NCBI GenBank assembly: GCA_038144955.1
Contig: JAYQOT010000027.1
Coordinates: forward strand, 1-27,842
Origin: Ga0077527 sp038144955
Lineage (GTDB): Bacteria; Pseudomonadota; Gammaproteobacteria; Burkholderiales; SG8-41
Length of the DNA stretch: 27,842 bases
Direction of reading: 5' to 3'
The translations under genes were made by a program, and so were the position numbers. Positions 1 through 6,978 of this stretch are shown piece by piece. Position 1 is the first letter of the stretch, and every line of letters starts with the position of its first letter. Below the pieces are notes generated by a model. The model searched no databases, was not told the origin of the DNA, and was given only the letters and a program-made list of their open reading frames with translations.

Positions 1-324
1 GGGCATCGCCATCCCGGCCTGACGGAAATCCTGCAGCGTGGCCGTCAACCGCGATTCGCTGCGTTGCTGCCGGCGCAGCAGGCGATAAAAAGCGCCGAAC
101 ACGTCCTCCCACAAACCGGAACTGTCCGGCAACGTTTCCGGCTGCGGGTCCTTAAGCCAGCTCGAAAGTCGTGAGAGGTGGCTGACATGATGTAGCAGCA
201 TGAGCAGCAGCAGGAATGCGAAAACGGCATAGGCCGAGGCCTTTCCGGAAGCGAGCCACGTCAGCCCGGCTATCCCCAGCGCACCCGCAAAGCGGAATAA
301 AAAACCTTTCCAGATTTCGTTCAC
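1..324 (-). CDS. phoR: Phosphate regulon sensor histidine kinase PhoR, N-terminal part (cut by window edge)
   Basis: Only the first 108 codons are present. The frame opens with GTG at 324 and runs off the left edge without a stop. The product starts with a short polar segment, then two hydrophobic stretches (roughly residues 8-24 and 30-46), then a charged Arg/Gln-rich helix ending in a segment like the end of the PhoR linker just before its PAS domain. This two-helix membrane anchor without a large periplasmic domain is typical of PhoR, which senses phosphate status through the Pst transporter and PhoU and phosphorylates PhoB. The PAS, DHp and ATPase domains lie outside the window. It follows phoB by 50 nt on the same strand, so the two are probably co-transcribed. 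No good ribosome binding site precedes the GTG, so the exact start is less certain than the identity. Confidence 0.85.
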   Translation of the reverse strand, partial: MNEIWKGFLFRFAGALGIAGLTWLASGKASAYAVFAFLLLLMLLHHVSHLSRLSSWLKDPQPETLPDSSGLWEDVFGAFYRLLRRQQRSESRLTATLQDFRQAGMAMP

Positions 325-374
325 GACTGTGATTTCGTTGCCTGCTGCGGCGATTGTCGCACAGCAGGACCGGG

Positions 375-1061
375 TCAATTACCGGAAAACCGGTAACCGG
401 AACTGCGCACGGTCTGGATCAGACTGTCGTGCCCTGACGGCTCAAGTGCCTTGCGCAGACGGCGGATATGCACATCGACCGTGCGCTCCTCGACGAACAC
501 ATGATCGCCCCAGACCTGATCAAGCAGCTGGATTCTCGAATAGACGCGATCAGGATGGGTCATGAAAAAATGCAGCAACCTGAATTCAGTCGGTCCGAGC
601 TGCAGCAACGAACCATTTCCGGTGACGCGATGTGATGCCGGATCAAGCTGCAGCCCGGCAATCTCAACCATGTCATCGGTGGCCTGCGGCGTTCTCCTGC
701 GCAATACCGCCTTGACCCGGGCATTGAGTTCTCTCGGCGAAAACGGTTTGGTGATGTAGTCATCGGCACCCGTTTCCAGCCCCGCCAGCTTGTCCTGCTC
801 CTCGGCCCGGGCCGTCAGCATGATCAGCGGCACTGCTTGCGTCCGCTTGTCGTTACGCAACCGACGCGCGAATTCGATACCGTTGATCCCGGGCAGCATC
901 CAGTCGAGCACGATCAGGTCGGGCAACTCGTCGCGCACCATGCGCAACGCCTGCTCCGCTGAGTCGGCGCGCAGGGTCCGATGTCCCGCCATTTCCAGAT
1001 TGCAGGCCACCAGCTCCTGGATGGCCGGCTCGTCTTCCACTACCAGTATCGTCGCTGACAT
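375..1061 (-). CDS. phoB: Phosphate regulon response regulator PhoB
   Basis: A 228-residue OmpR/PhoB-family regulator, matching the usual length of about 229. The receiver domain (residues 1-120) shows the acidic pocket E9/D10/E11, the phospho-acceptor D53 in the VLDWMLPG context, the switch T83 and K105 in TKPF. The C-terminal winged-helix domain (about 130-228) contains the RTVDVHIRRLRKAL recognition helix. When phosphorylated by PhoR it activates phosphate-starvation genes. An in-frame ATG at 1100 would add 13 residues, but it falls inside the Pho box (1091-1134). The ATG at 1059-1061 gives the standard PhoB N-terminus, so I chose it. phoR follows directly. The upstream Pho box indicates positive autoregulation. 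Confidence 0.96.
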   Translation of the reverse strand: MSATILVVEDEPAIQELVACNLEMAGHRTLRADSAEQALRMVRDELPDLIVLDWMLPGINGIEFARRLRNDKRTQAVPLIMLTARAEEQDKLAGLETGADDYITKPFSPRELNARVKAVLRRRTPQATDDMVEIAGLQLDPASHRVTGNGSLLQLGPTEFRLLHFFMTHPDRVYSRIQLLDQVWGDHVFVEERTVDVHIRRLRKALEPSGHDSLIQTVRSSGYRFSGN

Positions 1062-1090
1062 GGGTATGCGCGGGGATCGAAGGTTCTGCT

Positions 1091-1134
1091 GTGACGACAA
1101 ATATTATGACGCTGTTGTTACAGCACCATGACAA
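1091..1134 (-). promoter_or_regulatory. Pho box of four 11-bp half-sites upstream of phoB
   Basis: Read on the minus strand, four consecutive 11-mers match the PhoB half-site pattern (CTGTCAT plus four bases): TTGTCATGGTG (1134-1124), CTGTAACAACA (1123-1113), GCGTCATAATA (1112-1102) and TTTGTCGTCAC (1101-1091). The exact 11-bp period places all four on one face of the helix, as PhoB dimers require. A CATAAT hexamer at 1108-1103 could serve as the -10 element, with the first two half-sites replacing the -35. A GCACCA/TGGTGC inverted repeat (1123-1145) overlaps the upstream end. Confidence 0.85.
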
Positions 1135-1177
1135 CGCCGTGGTGCCCCCACCCAGACCCATGATTTTCATCAATATT

Positions 1178-1205
1178 TTGGTATCCCGACAGCCTCGGTT
1201 ATGAT
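1178..1205 (+). promoter_or_regulatory. Sigma70-type promoter for the DUF971-ubi block
   Basis: A TTGGTA -35 hexamer (1178-1183) and a TATGAT -10 hexamer (1200-1205) are separated by 16 bp. Transcription would start near 1212. This makes the ATG at 1221 almost leaderless and favours the ATG at 1251 for the first gene. The -10 is followed by GCACG, like several other promoters in the window. Confidence 0.6.
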
Positions 1206-1250
1206 GCACGTCTGCAATTCATGCCGTCTTTCCGCGTCCCCATCCACACC

Positions 1251-1628
1251 ATGCCCGGTCTCAGCAAAAACGTGCCCCAACCCACTGAAATCACACTGCA
1301 TCAGGCCTCGCACCTGCTCGAAATCTCGTTTGCCGACGGCAAGACTTTTCGCCTGCCTTGCGAGTTTCTGCGCGTTTTCTCCCCTTCGGCGGAAGTGCGC
1401 GGTCACGGTCCCGGACAGGAAGTCCTGCAGACCGGAAAACGCAATGTCGGAATCACCGCCATCGAACCGGTCGGGCAGTACGCGATCCAGCTGCGTTTTT
1501 CCGATGGCCACGATACCGGCATTTATTCCTGGGACCTGCTCTACGACTACGGTGTGGCGCAGGAGGAAATGTGGCAGCAGTATTTACAGCGCCTGCAGGA
1601 AGCCGGTGCATCGCGCGACCAGGCCTGA
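1251..1628 (+). CDS. DUF971 family protein (gamma-butyrobetaine hydroxylase N-terminal-like)
   Basis: A small cytosolic protein of 125 residues consisting of a single DUF971 domain. The domain is the N-terminal module of gamma-butyrobetaine hydroxylases but occurs alone in many proteobacteria. The segments LPCEFLRVFSPSAEVRGHG, LQTGKRNVGI and FSDGHDTGIYSWDLL are the family core. No catalytic dioxygenase domain is present, and the biochemical role is unknown. The ATG at 1251 gives the usual family N-terminus (MPGLSKN, then PTEITLHQ). An in-frame ATG at 1221 would add 10 residues but lies only about 9 nt past the predicted transcription start. No Shine-Dalgarno is clear for either. It sits 22 nt before ubiE and shares its promoter, which suggests a link to quinone synthesis, but this is inference. 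Confidence 0.85.
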   Translation: MPGLSKNVPQPTEITLHQASHLLEISFADGKTFRLPCEFLRVFSPSAEVRGHGPGQEVLQTGKRNVGITAIEPVGQYAIQLRFSDGHDTGIYSWDLLYDYGVAQEEMWQQYLQRLQEAGASRDQA

Positions 1629-1650
1629 CCGTCCAGCACTTCTTTCCCCG

Positions 1651-2382
1651 ATGAAAACCACCGATTTCGGATTCAGCAAAGTTGCCGAGGAGGAAAAGGC
1701 CCGCAAGGTCGCCGATGTATTCGACTCGGTCGCTGATCGCTATGACGTGATGAACGACCTGATGTCGGCAGGGCTGCACCGAGTGTGGAAACGCTTTGCG
1801 GCCGAACAAAGCCTGACGCGGCCAGGGGATACCGTGCTCGACGTCGCCGGCGGCACTGGCGACCTGACGCGACTGTTCGCGCAGCGTGTGGGTAGTAACG
1901 GTCGCGTCATCACCACCGACATCAATGCACAGATGCTCCGCCGCGGCCGTGACCGCCTGCTGGATTCCGGTCTGATGGTGCCGGCCGCGCAATGCGACGC
2001 TGAAAAACTGCCATTTGCCGACCGCTCATTCGATTGTGTTTGCGTTGCTTTCGGTCTGCGCAACATGACGCACAAGGACGTGGCACTGGCTGAAATGACC
2101 CGGGTACTGCGCCCCGGTGGCCGGCTGCTGGTGCTCGAATTCTCCCGCGTCTGGCAGCCGCTGGCGCCGCTCTACGACGCCTATTCCTTCCAGGTCTTAC
2201 CGCGGCTGGGAAAACTGGTGACAAATGACGCCGACAGTTACCGCTACCTCGCGGAATCGATACGCATGCATCCGGACCAGGAGACGCTGAAACAGATGAT
2301 GGAACGTGCGGGACTGGAGCGCGTCGAATACTTCAATCTTGCGGCCGGTGTTGTCGCCCTGCACCGCGGCATCAGTTTTTAG
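1651..2382 (+). CDS. ubiE: Ubiquinone/menaquinone biosynthesis C-methyltransferase UbiE
   Basis: A class I SAM-dependent methyltransferase of 243 residues (E. coli enzyme 251). It C-methylates the 2-polyprenyl-6-methoxy-1,4-benzoquinol intermediate of ubiquinone synthesis and, where present, demethylmenaquinol. Visible hallmarks are the N-terminal YDVMNDLMSAGLHR segment, the SAM-binding motif VLDVAGGTGDL at about residues 62-72, ITTDIN (motif II), AFGLRNM, and RPGGRLLVLEFS (motif III region). The same frame stays open upstream to 1201 but there overlaps the DUF971 gene. ATG 1651 gives the normal N-terminus. The downstream Tim44-like gene has its own promoter. UbiE, UbiJ and UbiB all belong to the aerobic ubiquinone pathway, whose enzymes form a soluble complex in E. 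coli. Confidence 0.97.
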   Translation: MKTTDFGFSKVAEEEKARKVADVFDSVADRYDVMNDLMSAGLHRVWKRFAAEQSLTRPGDTVLDVAGGTGDLTRLFAQRVGSNGRVITTDINAQMLRRGRDRLLDSGLMVPAAQCDAEKLPFADRSFDCVCVAFGLRNMTHKDVALAEMTRVLRPGGRLLVLEFSRVWQPLAPLYDAYSFQVLPRLGKLVTNDADSYRYLAESIRMHPDQETLKQMMERAGLERVEYFNLAAGVVALHRGISF

Positions 2383-2447
2383 CCTGACACCCCGGCCGCG
2401 CCGTCCATGAATTGTTTTAAGTAATTGATTATATTGATATTTTAGTT

Positions 2448-2476
2448 ATGTCAGCAATGCAGCCCGCCGCTATAAT
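2448..2476 (+). promoter_or_regulatory. Promoter for the Tim44-like/ubiJ genes
   Basis: A perfect TATAAT -10 (2471-2476) lies 17 bp after ATGTCA (2448-2453), a 4/6 match to the -35 consensus. An AT-rich tract (about 2413-2447) just upstream stands out in this GC-rich DNA and could act as an UP element. The start codon at 2506 has a GGAGG ribosome binding site. Confidence 0.65.
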
Positions 2477-2505
2477 GCGCGGGTTCGTGATCTTCGGAGG
2501 AGTCC

Positions 2506-3345
2506 ATGAAAAAATTTTTCGCAGCCCTGATCGTGTTGTTCAGCGTCGCCCTGATCGCAGAGGATGCCGAGGCACGCCGCATGGGCGGAGGCAAGAACAT
2601 CGGCACACAGCGCAACGTGCAGCAGCAGACCGCACCCAAAGCGCCGGCACAGCAACAGCAGTCCCAGCAAGCAGCCGGCACACCGGCACAACAACCCGCC
2701 GCTGCTGCAACCGGCAATAAATGGATGGGACCGCTGGCCGGTCTCGCGCTGGGCGCGGGCCTGATGGCACTCTTCATGAACAACGGCATCGCCGGCGCAC
2801 TCGCCGGACTGCTGCTGATTGCCGCCGTGGCCGGACTGGCCGTGCTCGCATTCCGCGCATTGCGCGGACGGGCGCAAAATGCGCCGTTGCAATACGCAGG
2901 CAACCAGCCGGGACCGGCTGAAATGCCGGTCTCCGGTGCTGCCCCGCACTCGATTGCGGCAACAGCAGGCCGCTGGCCGGCAGATTTTGATGCCACTGAT
3001 TTCATCCGTCATGCGCGCAGGAATTTCGTACGGCTGCAGGAACTGCATGACGCGCGCGACAGCACCGGGCTGGCCGATTTCCTCACGCCCGACCTGCTCG
3101 AAGACGTGCGCAGTCAATGGCAAGCCGAAGGCCAGACCACCGGTAAAACCGACGTGGTTACGCTGGAGTCCGAGGTACTCGAAGTGGTCACCGAGGGGTT
3201 GCTCTACATCGTCAGCGTGCGCTTCTCCGGCCTGATCCGCGAAACTGCGGATGGCGAAGCACAGCCCTTTGCTGAAATCTGGCACCTCGAGAAACCGCTG
3301 CGCGGCAACACCGGCTGGCTGGTGTCCGGCATCCAGCAACTCTGA
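2506..3345 (+). CDS. Tim44-like domain membrane protein
   Basis: A 279-residue protein. It has an N-terminal signal or anchor helix (about residues 3-19), a Gln/Ala/Pro-rich low-complexity linker (about 30-65), and two strongly hydrophobic segments rich in Gly and Ala (about 72-90 and 92-112). The C-terminal Tim44-like domain (about 145-279) includes a DFIRHARRNFVRLQELHDARD helix and a beta-sheet ending in EIWHLEKPL. Mitochondrial Tim44 uses this domain to bind membrane lipid and the import motor. Bacterial members lack an established role and adopt an NTF2/SCP2-like cone fold. ATG 2506 follows a strong GGAGG site with good spacing. The gene sits between ubiE and ubiJ and abuts ubiJ, a conserved betaproteobacterial position suggesting a role near the quinone biosynthetic machinery at the membrane. 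That role is inference. Confidence 0.85.
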   Translation: MKKFFAALIVLFSVALIAEDAEARRMGGGKNIGTQRNVQQQTAPKAPAQQQQSQQAAGTPAQQPAAAATGNKWMGPLAGLALGAGLMALFMNNGIAGALAGLLLIAAVAGLAVLAFRALRGRAQNAPLQYAGNQPGPAEMPVSGAAPHSIAATAGRWPADFDATDFIRHARRNFVRLQELHDARDSTGLADFLTPDLLEDVRSQWQAEGQTTGKTDVVTLESEVLEVVTEGLLYIVSVRFSGLIRETADGEAQPFAEIWHLEKPLRGNTGWLVSGIQQL

Positions 3346-3363
3346 GTGGCAGCGCCTTCCAGC

Positions 3364-3936
3364 ATGTTCGATGCACTGGCAGGCGCTCCCCTCAATCATC
3401 TGCTGCGCGCCAACTCCTGGGCACGCGAAGCACTCCAACCCCACGCCGGCAAGGTCGCGTGTTTCCGCTGCCTGCCGTTCGAAACCCGTCTTGCCGTACT
3501 CGACAACGGCGAAGTCGCTGCAGCAGCGGCGAACGCAACACCTGATGTCACGCTGACCCTCACCCCCGGGCTGATGCTGCGCGCAGCGGCACGCGATAAC
3601 GGCCTGTGGCGCGAAATCGGCGTCGAGGGCGATACCGCGCTCGGCACCGTCATCCACCGCTTGTGGCGCGATCTGCAATGGGATGTTGAGGAAGACCTGT
3701 CGCGGGTGTTCGGCGATATCGCCGCCCACCGCATGACCGACTCCGGGCGCACACTGCAGCGCTGGGCGCAGTCCGGCAGTGACAACCTGGCGCGTTCATT
3801 CACCGAATACTGGACTGAAGAACAACCGCTGATCGTCGCGAAATCCGACGTGTTGCGCTTCAATGCCGACGTCGACCGGCTGCGCGACGACCTCGCGCGG
3901 CTTGAAAAACGCATACAGGGACTGGCAGGTCGCTGA
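3364..3936 (+). CDS. ubiJ: Ubiquinone biosynthesis accessory factor UbiJ (SCP2 domain)
   Basis: About 190 residues, close to E. coli UbiJ (YigP, 201 residues). The N-terminal half is an SCP2-like lipid-binding domain, with PDVTLTLTPGLMLRAAARDN and the EIGVEGDTALG segment typical of the family. The C-terminal part ends in a coiled-coil-like helix (ADVDRLRDDLARLEKRIQGL). UbiJ binds polyprenyl quinone intermediates and is needed for assembly of the soluble Ubi enzyme complex. I placed the start at ATG 3364. A GTG at 3346, directly after the stop of the Tim44-like gene, would add six residues, and neither has a clear Shine-Dalgarno. Its position between the Tim44-like gene and ubiB supports the assignment as strongly as the modest sequence signature. 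Confidence 0.85.
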   Translation: MFDALAGAPLNHLLRANSWAREALQPHAGKVACFRCLPFETRLAVLDNGEVAAAAANATPDVTLTLTPGLMLRAAARDNGLWREIGVEGDTALGTVIHRLWRDLQWDVEEDLSRVFGDIAAHRMTDSGRTLQRWAQSGSDNLARSFTEYWTEEQPLIVAKSDVLRFNADVDRLRDDLARLEKRIQGLAGR

Positions 3937-3966
3937 AGGCCGCACCCGGAGGTGGTGGCTGCCGGT

Positions 3967-3972
3967 TAAAAT
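3967..3972 (+). promoter_or_regulatory. Possible -10 element just ahead of ubiB
   Basis: TAAAAT followed by GCACG matches the -10 plus discriminator pattern seen before other genes here. It ends only 6 nt before the GTG at 3979, so a transcript from it would begin about at the ubiB start codon. No convincing -35 is visible. It may be fortuitous, since ubiB can also be read from the upstream promoter. Confidence 0.3.
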
Positions 3973-3978
3973 GCACGG

Positions 3979-5493
3979 GTGAACCTCCTCCGCCTGCTGA
4001 AAATCATCCGCGTCGCACTGCGCTTCGGGCTCGACGAGTTCATGCTCGGCCACGAACGTGTGCGCGCGCTGCGCATCATCACCGGCCGGCTGCTGTTCTG
4101 GCGTGACCTGGACGCGCCGCGGGCGGAGCGCCTGCGCCGCGCACTGGAAACGCTGGGACCGATCTTCGTCAAGTTCGGCCAGGTGCTGTCGACCCGCCGC
4201 GACCTGATTCCTGCCGACATCGCCGAAGAACTCGCCAAGCTGCAGGACCGGGTGCCACCGTTCCCGGGCGCGGATGTCGAACGCATACTCGCCAAGGCCT
4301 ATGGCAAGTCACCATCCACGGTATTTGCAAAGTTTGACCAGACACCGATCGCCAGCGCGTCGGTCGCGCAGGTGCACATCGCGCTGCTGCAGGACGGCAC
4401 CGAAGTCGCGGTCAAGGTGCTTCGTCCCGGCATTGCCGACGTCATCGCCAAGGATGTCGCGTTGCTCGACGCCGGCGCCCTGCTGCTGGAACTGCTGTGG
4501 TCGGACGGCAAGCGCCTGAAACCGCGCGAGGTGGTCGCCGAATTCGCCCGCCATCTCGAGGACGAACTCGACCTGATGCGCGAAGCGGCGAACGCCAACC
4601 AGCTGCGGCGCAATTTCCTCGACTCGCCGCTGCTGGCAGTACCCCTGGTGCACTGGGATTACTGCTCGACCCAGGTGATGGTGATGCAGCGCATGCGCGG
4701 CACGCCGGTATCCGCAGTGGACGAACTGCGCGCTCAGGGCGTGGATATCCCCAAGCTCGCCCGCGCCGGCGTCGAGATTTTCTTCACCCAGGTGTTCCGC
4801 GACGGCTTCTTTCACGCCGACATGCATCCCGGCAACATCCTTGTCACACACGAAGGCCAGTACGTCGCGCTCGATTTCGGCATCATGGGCACACTCACCG
4901 ACACCGACAAGCATTACCTCGCGCGCAATTTCATCGCCTTTTTCCGCCGCGATTACCGCCGGGTTGCCGAAGCCCACATCGAGTCGGGCTGGGCGCCGCC
5001 GGGCACCCGGGTCGACGAGTTCGAAACGGCGATCCGCGCGGTGTGCGAGCCGATATTCGACAAGCCGCTGAAGGAAATCTCTTTCGGCAAGGTGCTGCTG
5101 CGCCTGTTCCAGACTTCGCGCCGCTTCAACATCGAGATCCAGCCCCAGCTGGTGCTGCTGCAGAAAACCCTGCTCAACATCGAGGGGCTGGGCCGCGACC
5201 TCGACCCCGATCTGGATCTGTGGAGCACCGCCAAGCCCTATCTGGAACGCTGGATGTCCGAACAGGTCGGCTGGCGCGGGCTCGTGCGACGCATCGGCGA
5301 TGAACTGCCTTTCTGGAGCGAGTTTCTGCCGCAGCTGCCGCGCCTGGTGAACCGTTACCTGCAGCGCGAACAGGATTCAGCCCTGCTGGAAGAGCTGCGC
5401 GCCCTGCGCAGCCAGCGCCACAGCCAGATCATGCTGCTGGGCATCATCGTCCTGTCGCTGCTGACCATGCTTCTTGCCATCCTGCTGCGGTAG
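3979..5493 (+). CDS. ubiB: Ubiquinone biosynthesis ATPase/kinase-like protein UbiB
   Basis: A 504-residue member of the UbiB/Coq8/ADCK atypical kinase family. The signature KFGQ motif (residues 65-68, followed by STRRDLIP) replaces the usual glycine-rich entry. The Ala-rich nucleotide loop is ASASVAQVH. The catalytic segment HADMHPGNI and metal-binding DFG (ALDFGIMG) are intact. Near the C-terminus (about 482-504) is the hydrophobic segment that anchors UbiB to the inner membrane. UbiB has ATPase activity and is required for efficient ubiquinone synthesis, possibly by extracting lipid-like intermediates from the membrane. The GTG at 3979 gives a normal N-terminus. It is 42 nt after ubiJ. A three-codon ATG...TGA reading frame (3971-3982) overlaps the GTG start. 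Length is somewhat below the E. coli protein (546), with the difference near the C-terminus. Confidence 0.96.
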   Translation: MNLLRLLKIIRVALRFGLDEFMLGHERVRALRIITGRLLFWRDLDAPRAERLRRALETLGPIFVKFGQVLSTRRDLIPADIAEELAKLQDRVPPFPGADVERILAKAYGKSPSTVFAKFDQTPIASASVAQVHIALLQDGTEVAVKVLRPGIADVIAKDVALLDAGALLLELLWSDGKRLKPREVVAEFARHLEDELDLMREAANANQLRRNFLDSPLLAVPLVHWDYCSTQVMVMQRMRGTPVSAVDELRAQGVDIPKLARAGVEIFFTQVFRDGFFHADMHPGNILVTHEGQYVALDFGIMGTLTDTDKHYLARNFIAFFRRDYRRVAEAHIESGWAPPGTRVDEFETAIRAVCEPIFDKPLKEISFGKVLLRLFQTSRRFNIEIQPQLVLLQKTLLNIEGLGRDLDPDLDLWSTAKPYLERWMSEQVGWRGLVRRIGDELPFWSEFLPQLPRLVNRYLQREQDSALLEELRALRSQRHSQIMLLGIIVLSLLTMLLAILLR

Positions 5494-5508
5494 GACAGCT
5501 TGTCTCGC

Positions 5509-5514
5509 TATAAT
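5509..5514 (+). promoter_or_regulatory. Probable -10 element for the symporter gene
   Basis: A perfect TATAAT hexamer followed by the GC-rich CGCGC, 15 nt after the ubiB stop and about 27 nt before the symporter start. No good -35 hexamer is visible at 16-18 bp, so it may need an activator or be weak. The symporter start GTG at 5541 is preceded by GGAG at 5531-5534. Confidence 0.5.
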
Positions 5515-5540
5515 CGCGCGCAATCCCGTCGGAGAATCCA

Positions 5541-6962
5541 GTGCTGCTGACATTTGTCGTTCTTTATCTCCTGGTTTCCATCGCCATCGGCATCGTCGCA
5601 GCGCTGCGCGTGCATACCGCCAAGGACTTCATCGAGGCCGGCCGCTCGCTGCCTTTTTACGTGGTCACAGCGACGGTTTTTGCGACCTGGTTCGGTTCGG
5701 AAACCGTGCTGGGCATCTCCTCGACATTCATCAAGGAAGGCCTAGGCGGCATCGTTTCCGATCCCTTCGGGTCCAGCCTGTGCCTGATCTTCGTCGGTCT
5801 TTTCTTCGCGGCCAGGCTCTACCGGATGAACCTGCTCACGATCGGCGACTACTATCGAGTGCGCTACAACACTGCCGCCGAGGTTCTGGTCAGTGTCGCC
5901 ATCGTGATTTCCTATCTCGGCTGGCTTTCTGCGCAGATCGTCGTCATCGGCCTGGTTTTCAACGTCGTGACAGAAGGTGCGGTGTCGATGCAGTGGGGAA
6001 TCGTCATCGGCGCACTGGTGGTGGTCATCTACACCCTGTGGGGTGGCATGTACTCGGTGGCATGGACGAACTTCGTGCAGATGGTGGTCATCATCATCGG
6101 CCTGTTCTATATCGCATGGATCGTCGCCGACAAGGCCGGCGGGGTCTCCGCAGTGGTTGCCCATGCCGATGCCGCCGGCAAGCTCGCTTTCTGGCCGAAT
6201 CCGGAACCCAGGGACATTCTGGCCTTTATCGCGGCGGCCATCACCGTGATGCTGGGATCCATCCCCCAGCAGGATGTCTTTCAGCGGATCAATTCGTCAC
6301 GCACGGAGAAAATCGCAGTCTATGGATCGGTGCTCGGCGGAACGTTGTATTTCTTTTTTGCATTTGTTCCGATCTTCCTCGCATATTCGGCCTTTTTGAT
6401 CGACCCCAAGATGGTCAACGAGCTGATGGGCAAGGATCATCAGCTGATTCTGCCCACGCTGATTCTCAAAGAAACCCCCTTGTTCGCGCAAATCATTTTT
6501 TTCGGTGCCCTGTTATCCGCTGTGATGAGCACCGCCAGCGGCACCCTGCTTGCGCCTTCGGTCACATTCACCGAGAACATCCTCAAACACATCATCCAGA
6601 AAGACTTTACCGATCACCAGATGCTGCGTGCGATGCGGATCGTGGTCGCGTGCTTTGCGGTTATCGTGACACTGTTCTCCCTGAATACCGAAGCCACGAT
6701 CTACCAGATGGTGGTCGGCGCCTACAAGGTGACTCTTGTCTCGGCGTTCATCCCTCTGGTCTGCGGCCTCTACTGGCGACCGGCGACGACGCAGGGCGCA
6801 CTGGCTGCGATTACGGGGGGTTTCCTGACCTGGGTCCTGCTCGAACTGATCGCACCTGATGCGCTGGTGCCACCGCAGCTTGCGGGGCTGTGCGCAAGCG
6901 CCCTGGGCATGATCGCCGGATCGTTGCTGCCGCAACGGATCGGCCGACGCCACCCGGGCTGA
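5541..6962 (+). CDS. Sodium:solute symporter family (SSS) transporter
   Basis: A 473-residue integral membrane protein with about 13 predicted hydrophobic helices, standard for the SSS family (PutP, PanF, vSGLT). Family features include an N-terminal helix followed by the amphipathic DFIEAGRSLPF, the ATWFGSETVLGISS segment of helix 2 that lines the sodium and substrate site, YTLWGGMYSVAWTNFVQ, and the helix-8 segment LLSAVMSTASGTLLAPS that supplies Na2-site serine/threonine residues. It imports a small solute with sodium. The substrate cannot be told from sequence. The GTG start has a GGAG ribosome binding site 6 nt upstream. A small membrane protein gene follows by 16 nt and probably shares the transcript. 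The pair sits between the ubi block and a minus-strand DHH gene and looks like an accessory insertion relative to the core neighbours. Confidence 0.9.
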   Translation: MLLTFVVLYLLVSIAIGIVAALRVHTAKDFIEAGRSLPFYVVTATVFATWFGSETVLGISSTFIKEGLGGIVSDPFGSSLCLIFVGLFFAARLYRMNLLTIGDYYRVRYNTAAEVLVSVAIVISYLGWLSAQIVVIGLVFNVVTEGAVSMQWGIVIGALVVVIYTLWGGMYSVAWTNFVQMVVIIIGLFYIAWIVADKAGGVSAVVAHADAAGKLAFWPNPEPRDILAFIAAAITVMLGSIPQQDVFQRINSSRTEKIAVYGSVLGGTLYFFFAFVPIFLAYSAFLIDPKMVNELMGKDHQLILPTLILKETPLFAQIIFFGALLSAVMSTASGTLLAPSVTFTENILKHIIQKDFTDHQMLRAMRIVVACFAVIVTLFSLNTEATIYQMVVGAYKVTLVSAFIPLVCGLYWRPATTQGALAAITGGFLTWVLLELIAPDALVPPQLAGLCASALGMIAGSLLPQRIGRRHPG

Positions 6963-6978
6963 CATCCGGCAACTTTCT

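Noticed and set aside
1201..1650. Long upstream extension of the ubiE frame (open from 1201)
   Set aside because: The extension overlaps the DUF971 gene in another frame, has an unnatural Ser/Arg/Cys-rich composition, and the normal UbiE N-terminus begins at 1651.
2470..3729. 419-codon open frame on the minus strand
   Set aside because: It lies opposite the Tim44-like and ubiJ genes. GC-rich codon structure keeps the antisense frame open, and the translation has no recognisable domain.
5474..6859. 461-codon plus-strand frame across the symporter
   Set aside because: Arg/His/Cys-rich shadow of the symporter in another frame. The symporter translation is clearly the membrane protein.
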